64,000 nucleotides of DNA, from the NCBI GenBank assembly GCA_964636575.1, contig CAZWSE010000001.1:86960-150959 (forward strand). The letters are read 5' to 3'. Source of the stretch: CAZWSE01 sp964636575. GTDB taxonomy: Bacteria; Pseudomonadota; Alphaproteobacteria; Rhodobacterales; Rhodobacteraceae. Below the pieces are notes generated by a model. It was not told where the DNA came from and made no database searches. It saw nothing but the letters and a program-made list of their open reading frames with translations. Both the position numbers and the translations under genes were made by a program. Of the stretch, positions 42,348 through 51,402 are shown piece by piece; within the stretch, counting starts at the first letter, position 1; the number at the start of each line of letters is the position of its first letter.

Positions 42348-43676
42348 TTAGATATCCCCAATGCCTTTGAGCGCATAGGCAGGAGGTAACAAAGCGCGTC
42401 TGTAGCGACCAAGCAGGAACTTCTTCGGCAAGGTCGAAACGGACCGAAGTAATATTGGACCTGTCGGGTTGCCAATTATCTTTTCAGCAATCCTCGCGCC
42501 AATGTAACTGCCCATAGCCACCCCGTTGCCGTGGTATCCAAAGGCCGCGAACAGCCGACCTTCTCCGGTAAGGTCCCCTGCAAAAGGCAGCCCGCTGCGC
42601 GTCAAGCACACCAATCCCGACCACGAATGTGCGCTTGGCACGGTCTTCCATGCCGGAAACATCCGTTCAAAATCTCGACGAACCATTGCGCGTGCGGATG
42701 CTTCTGCCTTAGCGCCGCTGCGCAACCCGCCTCGCATCCCAAACAGAAATCTCCTGTCCGGCATCAACCGGAAATAGTGAAGCAAGTTGCGGGTGTCATA
42801 GGCCATTTGATCAGAGCTCCATCCAGCAGTTTCAATTTCTTGGTCGCTTAGGGGACGGGTCACAAGAACATTGGACTGAGTGGGCAGATAACGGCCTGAA
42901 AGCTCTTTGGGGACGGAATCGGATGAATACCCGTTGGTGGCAATAATCACCCGATCCGCACGAACACTGCCTTGCGTCGTATTCAAGCGAAAGGCCTTCC
43001 CAACACGCTCAATGGCCCTAACACCGCTGTTTCCAAAGACTTGCCCACCCCGCGCCTGAAGCGCTGAGACCAAACCGGCCACATACTTGCGGGGGTTCAA
43101 CCCGAACCCGATGGGAATTGTCATGGCTCCGAAAAACGGACCTGCCATACCTGCGGCACCGAGATCAGCTTGCGGCACAATCGTAGGAGTGACCCCCAAA
43201 GTATCCTCAATCTCGTGTGCTTCCTGTTCGAAAAGATCAAAATCCTTGGCCCGATGCGCAAGAACCGTTTCACCCTTTGAATGGGTATCGGCATCAATTT
43301 TCAGTCTGTTCAAAAGACCTTCGACAAACTTGACCGCGTCGGCTTCCGTGCGGCGGTAAGCCTGTCTTTCCGCTTTGCCATACCGCTGGTCCATCGTGGC
43401 GTCAGAAATCTTCGCGCCGCCAAGGCAACAGAATCCACCATTCCGGCCAGAGGCCCCCCAGCCTGGTGCGTGTTCATCCAGAACAACAACACCGCAGCCC
43501 GCTTCGGCCAAGCGCAAAGCAGCAGACAGCCCTGTGAATCCGGCCCCGATCACAGCGACTTGCGTTCGTACATCTGTGCTGACGGTCAATACATCCGGCA
43601 TTGCGCAGGTTTCATCCCACCAACAGCTTTCACGCGGGGCGTCCGAATAGGCATAATCTGGGTAGATGCGGGTCAT
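42348..43676 (-). CDS. FAD-dependent oxidoreductase, gamma-glutamylputrescine oxidase-like
   Basis: A 442-residue DAO-superfamily enzyme with the FAD motif VAVIGAGFTGLSAALRLAE (about 37-55), VVVLDEHAPGWGASGRNGGF, and the C-terminal FAFGYHGNG-type block (about 385-395). It resembles PuuB/OrdL proteins, which oxidise gamma-glutamylputrescine or related amines with oxygen. The N-terminal YPDYAYSDAPRESCWW also fits. It overlaps the permease gene (ATGA) as last gene of the polyamine transporter operon, which supports a role in breakdown of the imported amine. No gamma-glutamylputrescine synthetase is in the window. Confidence 0.82.
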   Translation of the reverse strand: MTRIYPDYAYSDAPRESCWWDETCAMPDVLTVSTDVRTQVAVIGAGFTGLSAALRLAEAGCGVVVLDEHAPGWGASGRNGGFCCLGGAKISDATMDQRYGKAERQAYRRTEADAVKFVEGLLNRLKIDADTHSKGETVLAHRAKDFDLFEQEAHEIEDTLGVTPTIVPQADLGAAGMAGPFFGAMTIPIGFGLNPRKYVAGLVSALQARGGQVFGNSGVRAIERVGKAFRLNTTQGSVRADRVIIATNGYSSDSVPKELSGRYLPTQSNVLVTRPLSDQEIETAGWSSDQMAYDTRNLLHYFRLMPDRRFLFGMRGGLRSGAKAEASARAMVRRDFERMFPAWKTVPSAHSWSGLVCLTRSGLPFAGDLTGEGRLFAAFGYHGNGVAMGSYIGARIAEKIIGNPTGPILLRSVSTLPKKFLLGRYRRALLPPAYALKGIGDI

Positions 43677-44491
43677 GCGGCGCGGTCGGCGGCTCTGGTC
43701 TCTGCGGTTTGACGCATCGCATTGCGTTTTGTGACCAGTGATGTCGCGATAACCCCGACAGTGACAATCCCGATCATGATCGTAGACAGGGCGTTGATTT
43801 CAGGGCTTACACCCAAACGGACGGCGCTGAAAATCTTGATCGGTAGGGTCGTGGAAGACGGTCCAGCCACGAAGGATGCAATCACCAGATCGTCCAGCGA
43901 AAGGGTGAAGGCCAGCAACCATCCCGCGATGACGGCTGGTGCGATAATCGGTAAAGTCACTAGCCGAAAGGCCTCAAACGGCGAACACCCAAGATCGAGC
44001 GCGGCTTCTTCAAGCGACCGATCAAAAGTCACCAGCCGCGACGACACAACCACCGAAACATAGCACATCGCAAAGGTCGTGTGCGCCAGCACAATAGTCA
44101 GCACGCCACGGTCCAAGCCGATCCCGATGAACAGCAACAGCAACGATAATCCGGTGATCACTTCTGGCATCACCAAAGGTGCGTAGATCATCCCTGAAAA
44201 CAGCGTCCGCCCCAAAAACCGCCCGCCACGGACCAACACATAGGCAGCCATGGTTCCTAGCACTGTCGCGATTGTCGACGATATCAACGCCACCTTTAGG
44301 GTGACCCATGCGGCTTCCAGGAAGGCTTCGTTTTGCAAAAGCTCGCCATACCATTTGGTTGAGAACCCAGCCCAGACGGTCACCAGTTTGCTTTCGTTGA
44401 AGCTGTAGATCACCAGTATGACCATCGGCAGATACAAAAACGCAAACCCAAGCGTTAAGGACACCACATTGAACCAGCTCAGCCTGTTCAT
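43673..44491 (-). CDS. Spermidine/putrescine ABC transporter permease (PotI-like)
   Basis: A 272-residue inner-membrane permease with six helices and the binding-protein-dependent loop EEAALDLGCSPFEAFRLVTLPIIAPAVIAG, which contacts the ATPase. The order binding protein-ATPase-permease-permease in one operon and the PotI-like N-terminus support the call. It is coupled on both sides by ATGA overlaps. Confidence 0.9.
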   Translation of the reverse strand: MNRLSWFNVVSLTLGFAFLYLPMVILVIYSFNESKLVTVWAGFSTKWYGELLQNEAFLEAAWVTLKVALISSTIATVLGTMAAYVLVRGGRFLGRTLFSGMIYAPLVMPEVITGLSLLLLFIGIGLDRGVLTIVLAHTTFAMCYVSVVVSSRLVTFDRSLEEAALDLGCSPFEAFRLVTLPIIAPAVIAGWLLAFTLSLDDLVIASFVAGPSSTTLPIKIFSAVRLGVSPEINALSTIMIGIVTVGVIATSLVTKRNAMRQTAETRAADRAA

Positions 44492-45366
44492 TGCTCTGCC
44501 TCTGCCTGTTTTTGCTGGTTCAACTGGAACAGCACAATGGGCACGATCAGGATCAACAACAAAATCACGGCAACTGCCGATGCGACCGGCCAGTCACGGT
44601 TGTTGAAGAATTCTTCAAACAGGACTTTGCCAATCATCAACGTGCTTGACCCGCCCAGCAACGACGGGATCACAAATTCGCCAAGCGCCGGAATGAACAC
44701 CAAAAAGCAGCCTGCGATGATCCCGTTTTTCGACAGTGGAACGGTCACCAACCAAAAGGCCTGAAACCGAGAACATCCCAGATCTTCCGCCGCCTCAATC
44801 AGGCTGTCGTCCATCCGCTCCAGCGCGGCATAGATCGGCAAAACCATGAAAGGCAGATAGGTATAGACAATCCCGATGTAGACGGCCGTCGGCGTGTTCA
44901 TGATTGTCAGCGGGCCAGAGATGACCCCCAGCCAAATCAAAAACTGGTTTAGCAGCCCCTCGTTGGACAAGATCCCCATCCACGCGTAAACGCGGATCAG
45001 GAAGCTTGTCCAGAATGGCAGGATCACAAGCATCATCAAGGTTGCTCGCCATTCCTCCGGCGCGCGTGCCATGCCGTAGGCCAATGGGTATCCGATCAGC
45101 AAAGTCAGCGCAGTTGAAACTGCCGCAATCCAGACCGAGCTTAGGTAGGCTTTCCAGTACAGATCATCAGATGCCAGAAACTCGAAGTTCTCAAAATCAA
45201 GCCCTGCCAGCATGTCGCGCAGCCCGTCTTTCAGGGTCGGTGTGTAGGGTGGGATCGACAGTGCGATGTCAGACAGCGAGATCTTGAAGACGATCACGAA
45301 GGGGATAAGGAACAGCGCCAGCAGCCAAAGGTAGGGGACGGCAATTAGTGTGAACCGGCGCATCAT
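44488..45366 (-). CDS. Spermidine/putrescine ABC transporter permease (PotH-like)
   Basis: A 292-residue permease with six helices. The EAA loop is IEAAEDLGCSRFQAFWLVTVPLSKNGIIAG. Two consecutive ATG codons (45366 and 45363) are possible starts; the first overlaps the ATPase stop as ATGA, while GGAGG lies one base before the first and four before the second. A longer frame to 45423 lies within the ATPase gene and is rejected. The start YLWLLALFLIPFVIVFKISLS is typical of PotH. Confidence 0.9.
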   Translation of the reverse strand: MMRRFTLIAVPYLWLLALFLIPFVIVFKISLSDIALSIPPYTPTLKDGLRDMLAGLDFENFEFLASDDLYWKAYLSSVWIAAVSTALTLLIGYPLAYGMARAPEEWRATLMMLVILPFWTSFLIRVYAWMGILSNEGLLNQFLIWLGVISGPLTIMNTPTAVYIGIVYTYLPFMVLPIYAALERMDDSLIEAAEDLGCSRFQAFWLVTVPLSKNGIIAGCFLVFIPALGEFVIPSLLGGSSTLMIGKVLFEEFFNNRDWPVASAVAVILLLILIVPIVLFQLNQQKQAEAEQ

Positions 45367-46487
45367 CCCTCCAACATCACCCCTGCGGTTGCGGTCCAGC
45401 TGACCCACACAGGGTCTTCCCACGTAAAGGACCGTCGCGAGATCCGGCGCGTGTTGGCGGTTTGGGCTTTGATGATTTGCCCGTCTGCCAGTTCTACATG
45501 GTAAGTGCTGAGGTTTCCAAGGTACGCGATATCAAGGATCTTTCCTTGCAGCGCATTGTCAGCAGCGGGCATCTCAACCGAGATCGATACTTTCTCGGGC
45601 CTGATCGCCAGAAAGCAAGTTTGATCTTCCGCAAATGCGCGTTCTGATTTGGCAACCAGCGCAGGCGCCCCTTCGCTTTGGACGATGTCATACATCCCAT
45701 CGCCGGAAGGTCTGGCCGTTCCGCGCAGAATATTCACGTCTCCGATGAAATCAGCGACATAGACAGAGTTTGGCGTTTCATAAATCCGGTCTGGCGTAGC
45801 GACTTGCATGATCCGGCCTTCATCCATCACGGCCACACGGGTGGCGACGGTCATGGCCTCTTCTTGATCGTGGGTGACGATCACAAAGGTCGTGCCGGTT
45901 TTCTCCTGAATATCCATCAGCTCAAACTGGGTGGCCTGCCGCAGCTTTGCGTCCAATGCGCCCAAGGGCTCATCCAGCAAAAGCAACTTCGGGGCCTTGG
46001 CCAAAGACCGCGCCAGCGCGACCCTTTGCCGTTGACCACCCGAGATTTGGTGCGGTTTACGGCGCGCGAATTTCTCTAGTCGGACCAGCTTCAGCATTTC
46101 TTCAACGCGGTCTGAAATATCGGTCTTTGACATGTCCGTGCGGCGCAACCCGAAGGCTATATTGTCCCACACGGAAAGATGCGGGAACAGCGCGTAGGAC
46201 TGGAACATCATGTTCACCGGTCGTTTGTTTGGTGGGATTTTTGCAAGGTCTTGCCCGCCGACGAGTATCTGCCCTTCCGTCGGGTGTTCGAACCCTGCGA
46301 GCATCCGCATCATCGTGGTCTTGCCACAGCCAGAGGGGCCAAGCAGGGCAAAGAATTCTTGTTCAAAAATGTCTTGGGTCAGATTGTCGATTGCAGTGAA
46401 ATCACCGAAGCGTTTGGTCACACCTTTGAACTGGATCAAAGGGGTTTCAGTCGGGTCGTCCCAAGGGGAGAACACAGGCGGGGCCAT
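45363..46487 (-). CDS. potA: Spermidine/putrescine ABC transporter ATP-binding protein
   Basis: A 374-residue ATPase: Walker A GPSGCGKTT, signature ISGGQRQRVALARSLA, Walker B LLLLDEPLGALD and the H-loop VTHDQEEAMT are all intact. The C-terminal TOBE domain (about 285-370) is a regulatory or substrate-sensing part usual in the PotA/PotG group. It follows the binding-protein gene after a hairpin and precedes the two permease genes. The subtype PotA or PotG cannot be separated by eye. Confidence 0.92.
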   Translation of the reverse strand: MAPPVFSPWDDPTETPLIQFKGVTKRFGDFTAIDNLTQDIFEQEFFALLGPSGCGKTTMMRMLAGFEHPTEGQILVGGQDLAKIPPNKRPVNMMFQSYALFPHLSVWDNIAFGLRRTDMSKTDISDRVEEMLKLVRLEKFARRKPHQISGGQRQRVALARSLAKAPKLLLLDEPLGALDAKLRQATQFELMDIQEKTGTTFVIVTHDQEEAMTVATRVAVMDEGRIMQVATPDRIYETPNSVYVADFIGDVNILRGTARPSGDGMYDIVQSEGAPALVAKSERAFAEDQTCFLAIRPEKVSISVEMPAADNALQGKILDIAYLGNLSTYHVELADGQIIKAQTANTRRISRRSFTWEDPVWVSWTATAGVMLEG

Positions 46488-46508
46488 AGGTTTCCTCGCA
46501 ATCAGAAA

Positions 46509-46534
46509 AGCCTGCCCCGATCAAGGGACAGGCT
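46509..46534 (-). terminator. Hairpin between binding-protein and ATPase genes
   Basis: A 10-base stem (46509-46518 with 46525-46534, one G-T pair) is followed on the minus strand by TTTCT. Such hairpins behind binding-protein genes commonly cause partial termination or protect the upstream mRNA, giving more binding protein than membrane parts. Confidence 0.7.
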
Positions 46535-46547
46535 GATATTGTAAGAC

Positions 46548-47633
46548 TTAGGTGCCAGACTTGATCTTGGTCCAAAGCCGCGTAACAGTGCGCTGCACTT
46601 TCGCCGGATAAGGCGTCGTTGTGAAAAGCTTCCCAAGCGTCGCTTCGTCAGGATAGACCGCCGGATAATCGAGGATTTCCTGATCGATGAATTCCTGCGC
46701 CGCCTTGTTGCCAGATGCATACCAGACATAGTTGGTCGCAGCCGCAGAGTTCTCGGCGTTCAGAATGAAGTCGATAAAGACATGCGCGGCCTCAGGGTTT
46801 GGCGCGTCCGCAGGAATCGCCATTTGATCAAACCACATCTGCGCCCCTTCGTTCGGGATCGCATAGTCGATCTCGTTGCCATTCTCGGCCTCGGATGCAG
46901 AAAACTGCGCTTGGAACACATCCCCGGACCATCCGACGGCAACGCAGATGTCCCCATTGGCAAGCGCCGTAATATACTCAGAACTGTTGAATTTCTGGAT
47001 GTAGGGGCGCACCGCAGCAAAGACCGCTTCGGTCTTGGCAATCACCTCGGGGTCATGGCTGTCAGGGTCCTCGCCCAAGTAATTCAGCGCCGCCGGAATC
47101 AACTCGGACGGAGCATCAAGGAAATACACACCACATGCCGCCAGCTTCTCCATGTTGGCCGGATCGAAAACCAGATCCCAGCTGTCCACAGGCGCGTCTT
47201 CGCCCAGAATCTCTGTGACCTTGCCAACGTTATAGCCGATGCCAGTGGTGCCCCACATGTAGTTGATCGAATAAGCGCCGTCGGGGTCATACTGATCTGT
47301 ACGCTCTTGGATCACATCCCACGCGTTGCCGATATTGCTGAGCTTCGACTTATCCAGCTTCTGGAACGCGCCCGCCGTGATCTGGCGTTGCAAGAAGGTG
47401 CCGGACGGCACAACAACGTCATAGCCTGACCCGCCAGCCAGCATTTTGGTTTCCAGCACTTCGTTGCTGTCGAACACATCGTAGATCAGTTTGATACCGG
47501 TTTCGGTTTCGAATTTCTCAAGCAATGCTTCGTCAATATAGTCCGACCAGTTGTACACGCGGACTTCGTCGGCTTGCGCAAAGCCAGCGGAAAGCGCCGC
47601 GACCGCTGTCAGCGTCAAGGTGATGTTCTTCAT
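46548..47633 (-). CDS. Polyamine ABC transporter substrate-binding protein (PotF-like)
   Basis: A 361-residue periplasmic protein with a signal peptide (about 1-21, ending FAQA). The mature start DEVRVYNWSDYIDEALLEKFETETGIKL is the PotD/PotF signature, and VVPSGTFLQRQI and WSGDVFQAQ follow. PotF prefers putrescine and PotD spermidine; the exact ligand is not decidable by eye. The start at 47633 follows GGGGAGA; the longer frame to 47675 adds a leader before the signal peptide. It heads the minus-strand operon, divergent from the aminotransferase gene. Confidence 0.92.
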   Translation of the reverse strand: MKNITLTLTAVAALSAGFAQADEVRVYNWSDYIDEALLEKFETETGIKLIYDVFDSNEVLETKMLAGGSGYDVVVPSGTFLQRQITAGAFQKLDKSKLSNIGNAWDVIQERTDQYDPDGAYSINYMWGTTGIGYNVGKVTEILGEDAPVDSWDLVFDPANMEKLAACGVYFLDAPSELIPAALNYLGEDPDSHDPEVIAKTEAVFAAVRPYIQKFNSSEYITALANGDICVAVGWSGDVFQAQFSASEAENGNEIDYAIPNEGAQMWFDQMAIPADAPNPEAAHVFIDFILNAENSAAATNYVWYASGNKAAQEFIDQEILDYPAVYPDEATLGKLFTTTPYPAKVQRTVTRLWTKIKSGT

Positions 47634-47828
47634 GAGTGTCTCCCCATAGGAATGAATTGGGCCGTGGAAGCCCATTAGTGACTAAGCCAAGTTTTTTGGG
47701 ACGTGGCAAGATACCAATCACGCTTTCACGGGGCGGTCGGTTTCGCAAGCATTTGGTCGCATCGGTCAATTGACAGCGTTCAGATCGCCCATATTGTGAT
47801 CGTGACCGTCTGTTTGGAAGGAAATCCC

Positions 47829-49226
47829 ATGGTTGCGATCACGAATCACTTGCCCACCGCAGAACTGCAGGCGCTGGACGCCGCACATCATATGCACCCG
47901 TTCTCAATGGGGAATGAGTTTGTCACCAAGGGCGCACGGGTCATTACGCGGGCCAAGGGCGTGTTTCTGACAGACAGCGATGGCAATGAAATTCTGGATG
48001 CAATGGCAGGGCTTTGGTGTGTGAACATCGGCTATGGCCGTGACGAGCTAGCGAACGTCGCGCACCGTCAAATGACCGAGCTGCCGTACTACAACACCTT
48101 CTTCAAAACGACCCACGTGCCCGTCATCGCGCTTGCCAACAAACTGGCCGAACTGGCGCCGGGTGATCTGAACCACGTATTCTTCGCAGGCTCTGGATCA
48201 GAGGCAAATGACACCAACATTCGCATGGTCCGCACCTATTGGGATGAAAAAGGCAAACCGAATAAAAAGACGATCATCAGCCGCAAGAACGCCTATCACG
48301 GATCATCTGTCGGGTCAGCCAGTCTCGGGGGCATGACCCCGATGCACGGGCAGGGCGGGCTTCCGATCCATGACATTGTGCACATCAACCAGCCGAACTG
48401 GTGGGCGGAAGGCGGCGATCACACACCCGAGGAATTCGGCCTCGCAATGGCGCAGGAACTCGAAACGAAGATCAATGAACTTGGTGTAGACAACGTCGCG
48501 GCCTTCATCGCTGAACCGATCCAAGGGGCAGGGGGCGTGATTGTTCCGCCGTCTACGTACTGGCCTGAAATTCAACGTATCTGCGACGCTTACGATATTC
48601 TTTTGATCGCTGACGAGGTCATCTGCGGATTTGGCCGCACCGGAAATTGGTTTGGCAGCCAAACAGTCGGCATCAAACCGCATATCATGACCATCGCGAA
48701 AGGGTTGTCATCCGGATACCAACCCATCGGCGGTTCTGTTGTTTGTGATGAGGTTGCCGAGGTTATAAACGCGACCGAGTTCAATCACGGCTACACCTAT
48801 TCCGGCCATCCTGTGTGTGCCGCGGTCGCGCTTGAAAACCTGCGTATTCTGGAAGAAGAACAGATCGTCGAACAAGTGCGTGACCGGACCGGGCCTTACT
48901 TGAAGGCAGCATGGGAATCGCTTGGCGATCATCCTCTGGTGGGCGAAACCAAGATCGTCGGCATGATGGGGTCTCTCGCCATGACACCCCACAAAGAAAG
49001 CCGCGCTGCGTTTGCTGCTGAAAAAGGCACAGCCGGTTTGATCGCCCGCGATCATTGCTTTGCGAACGGATTGATCATGCGCCACGTCGGAGACCGGATG
49101 ATCATTTCACCGCCTTTGATTATCGAAGAAGCCGAGATCGACATGGTGATAGACCGCGCCCGTCGCGCGCTCGATTCAACCCATGCGCAATTGAAGGCTG
49201 ATGGGCTGCTGAAAGCGGCGTCTTAA
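47829..49226 (+). CDS. Class III aminotransferase, putrescine-pyruvate type (SpuC-like)
   Basis: A 465-residue PLP enzyme. The Schiff-base lysine is Lys291 in MTIAKGLSSGYQPIGG, and Asp262 (IADEVICGFGRTG) holds the pyridine nitrogen. GSGSEANDTNIRM binds the phosphate. Length and sequence resemble omega-amino acid/diamine:pyruvate aminotransferases such as SpuC. Divergence from a putrescine-type transporter and linkage to an amine oxidase suggest that it turns putrescine into aminobutanal; taurine or beta-alanine are alternatives. AAGGA precedes the ATG at 47829; an upstream ATG in frame is rejected. Confidence 0.85.
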   Translation: MVAITNHLPTAELQALDAAHHMHPFSMGNEFVTKGARVITRAKGVFLTDSDGNEILDAMAGLWCVNIGYGRDELANVAHRQMTELPYYNTFFKTTHVPVIALANKLAELAPGDLNHVFFAGSGSEANDTNIRMVRTYWDEKGKPNKKTIISRKNAYHGSSVGSASLGGMTPMHGQGGLPIHDIVHINQPNWWAEGGDHTPEEFGLAMAQELETKINELGVDNVAAFIAEPIQGAGGVIVPPSTYWPEIQRICDAYDILLIADEVICGFGRTGNWFGSQTVGIKPHIMTIAKGLSSGYQPIGGSVVCDEVAEVINATEFNHGYTYSGHPVCAAVALENLRILEEEQIVEQVRDRTGPYLKAAWESLGDHPLVGETKIVGMMGSLAMTPHKESRAAFAAEKGTAGLIARDHCFANGLIMRHVGDRMIISPPLIIEEAEIDMVIDRARRALDSTHAQLKADGLLKAAS

Positions 49227-49251
49227 GGTGGGCAAAGTGCACGGAAACCGT

Positions 49252-50532
49252 CTATCGCAGCGCAGTCAGTAATCTTAGCGACGCATAGCCATCCGGCACC
49301 AAACCTTTTGAAAGCTGGAACGCGCGCACAGCGTCAATCGTAAGCGGACCGATTCTCCCATCGATGCCCTGCGTGTCAAAACCAGCCGCCGTCAGACGGC
49401 GTTGCATTTCAGTCCGCTCATCAAAGCTCAGGGCGCGGTCTTCAAGCGGCCAGTCCGCTTGAATGGCGGGCCCGCCCTTCAGTCGATCGCTTAGATGACC
49501 CACGCCGATGACATAAGCGTCAGCCGTGTTGTACCGCTCGATCACTTCAAAGTTCTTGAAAATCATAAAAGCCGCGCCCTTGGCACCGGCAGGCAAAAGT
49601 ACAGAAGCCAAGCCGTGATCGGGAACGGGCTTTCCGCCAACGTCCAGCACACCCAAAGCGGCCCATGCGCTGGGCGTTTTTTCGATTTTCCGATCCGCAA
49701 AGGTATAGTCAAATCCATCCGGCAACTGCACTTCAACGCCCCAAGGCTGCCCGCTGACCCAGCCAAAGTGTTTTAGATAGGCCGCAGTCGAGGCAAGTGC
49801 GTCTGACGGATCATCGGACCAAATATCGCGCTTTCCGTCGCCTGTGAAATCAACAGCGTAAGACAGATAAGACGTCGGCATGAACTGGGTATGACCCATC
49901 GCACCCGCCCAGCTGCCAGTCATATTCTGCGGCACCGTATCCCCGTTCTGCAGGATCCGAAGCGCCGCCATAAGCTGTTCTTCAAAGAAGTTCGCACGGC
50001 GCCCGTCATAGGCAAGGGTGCCCAATGATTGAATGATACTATTGCCACCACGAAAGTTGCCATATGCGCTTTCAAGTCCCCAGATCGCAACGACGACCTC
50101 TTTATCCACGCCATACTTGGCTTCAATCTGGGTTAAGACCGTCTTATTCTTCGCAAGCGCGGAAGAGCCGTTTTTGATCCGCGCCGCCGACACTGCGGTG
50201 CTCAGATAGTCCCAGATCGTTTTGGTGAACTCCGATTGGTTGCGGTCGCGCTTTATGACTTTTAGATCCAGTTGAACGCCTGCAAAAGCCTGATCCAGAA
50301 CTTGGGGCTTTATGCCTGCTGCTTGGGCACGGACCTTGAAGTCGGTGATCCACCTTTGAAAACCCGCGTTGGTCGCAGGCGCGTCGCTTTGCTGTACCAG
50401 CGTTGGCGCCGGAAGATCGTTTTCAGACTCGACCATCGTTTCACGCGCCAAAGGGCGGATAGACTCAGTTACAGGAAAGGCATGTCCAGTCTGTGCCAGA
50501 CACAGTAGGGCCGTCAAAAGTCTGTAGGTCAT
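49252..50532 (-). CDS. Lytic murein transglycosylase with peptidoglycan-binding domain
   Basis: A 426-residue secreted enzyme: signal peptide (about 1-18), an MltB-like SLT_2 domain (about 55-350) and a C-terminal PG_binding_1 domain (about 365-426, with IDGRIGPLTIDAVRAFQLSKGL). The catalytic Glu154 is in AIWGLESAYGNFRG; GAMGHTQFMPTSY and DGDGKRDIW-type segments match the family. It cleaves glycan strands to 1,6-anhydro products in the periplasm. It converges with the aminotransferase gene 25 bases away. Confidence 0.92.
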   Translation of the reverse strand: MTYRLLTALLCLAQTGHAFPVTESIRPLARETMVESENDLPAPTLVQQSDAPATNAGFQRWITDFKVRAQAAGIKPQVLDQAFAGVQLDLKVIKRDRNQSEFTKTIWDYLSTAVSAARIKNGSSALAKNKTVLTQIEAKYGVDKEVVVAIWGLESAYGNFRGGNSIIQSLGTLAYDGRRANFFEEQLMAALRILQNGDTVPQNMTGSWAGAMGHTQFMPTSYLSYAVDFTGDGKRDIWSDDPSDALASTAAYLKHFGWVSGQPWGVEVQLPDGFDYTFADRKIEKTPSAWAALGVLDVGGKPVPDHGLASVLLPAGAKGAAFMIFKNFEVIERYNTADAYVIGVGHLSDRLKGGPAIQADWPLEDRALSFDERTEMQRRLTAAGFDTQGIDGRIGPLTIDAVRAFQLSKGLVPDGYASLRLLTALR

Positions 50533-50604
50533 AGGTCCGCCTCATCGCTGCTCTTTGGCATCTTGTGGCACAGTCTAGCTGGAAAGGCTCTTTCGGCAAA
50601 GCGG

Positions 50605-51324
50605 TCATTCCTGCGGCGGGCGAACCTTTGCCATCCGATCAATTTCACCACGTACGCGGGCCACTGCATCGCGCAACAAAGGTATCCGGTGCGGGCGAAA
50701 ATGCTCGCCGGTTGTCGCAAGGTCAGACATACGGTCGAGCCTGAAATTCCGGAAATCCTGCCGCAACAGGCACCAAGACAGCAGCATGTGACAATCGTCC
50801 AGAAAGACGATGCCCAAGGGTTTGACGCTGCGATTCGTCAGCGCGCCAGACCCGTCTTTGTAATTGAAAGAAACAATCGCTTCATCCCATGTTGCACTGC
50901 GCAGCTTGGATACATCGACAGTCGGATCGGGCGGGTTACGAAACCTTCGAATGTTCAAGACAGCGTGTTCCAATCGGTGCGACTGGCGTGGGGGCAAACG
51001 GGCTTTTAGCTTTGCCAAGGATGATCGGGCTGCTTTCGCCAAAGCCGGATCGCCGATGCGGGTGACATCGCGCAACCCCAACACCAAAGCTTCAATTTCA
51101 TCATCCTCAAAGTTCAACGGGGGCAATGATGCATCTTCGATCAGCGTGTAGCCAAACCCGGCTTCCCCGTCGATCACCGCACCCAGCCCGCGCAGGCTTT
51201 CAATGTCGCGATAGACGGTCCGCAAGGATACACTCATGTCCATTGCGACTTGCTCTGCCGTGACAGGTGGCGGTAGCATACGCAAAAGCTGCATCATCTG
51301 AAAAAGACGTTCGGTGCGATTCAT
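50605..51324 (-). CDS. YafY-type HTH/WYL-domain transcriptional regulator
   Basis: A 239-residue regulator: N-terminal winged HTH (about 1-60, VTAEQVAMDMSVSLRTVYRDIESLRGLGAVI) and a WYL domain (about 135-205, KPLGIVFLDDCHMLLSWC), with C-terminal extension. WYL domains sense small or nucleic-acid ligands. It is divergent from the GST gene with a 78-base gap that holds three TGACAG repeats, the first only two bases before this start codon. It therefore probably controls itself and the GST-DUF1801 pair. No ribosome site is clear before the ATG. Confidence 0.9.
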   Translation of the reverse strand: MNRTERLFQMMQLLRMLPPPVTAEQVAMDMSVSLRTVYRDIESLRGLGAVIDGEAGFGYTLIEDASLPPLNFEDDEIEALVLGLRDVTRIGDPALAKAARSSLAKLKARLPPRQSHRLEHAVLNIRRFRNPPDPTVDVSKLRSATWDEAIVSFNYKDGSGALTNRSVKPLGIVFLDDCHMLLSWCLLRQDFRNFRLDRMSDLATTGEHFRPHRIPLLRDAVARVRGEIDRMAKVRPPQE

Positions 51325-51326
51325 AG

Positions 51327-51363
51327 TGACAGACTAATATCTCTTACTGACAGAAATTGACAG
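51327..51363 (+). promoter_or_regulatory. Three phased TGACAG direct repeats, probable operator
   Basis: TGACAG occurs at 51327-51332, 51348-51353 and 51358-51363, with start-to-start spacing of 21 and 10 bases, that is two turns and one turn of DNA, so all lie on one face of the helix. The last lies within TTGACA, a possible -35 element for the GST gene. Confidence 0.6.
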
Positions 51364-51402
51364 TATGTGCGTGTTATGTGTGAGAGAGCGAAAGGAAACA
51401 CA

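Noticed and set aside
46782..47429. A 215-codon open frame opposite the polyamine-binding protein
   Set aside because: The binding protein is certain; the antisense frame is Arg/Leu-rich shadow text.
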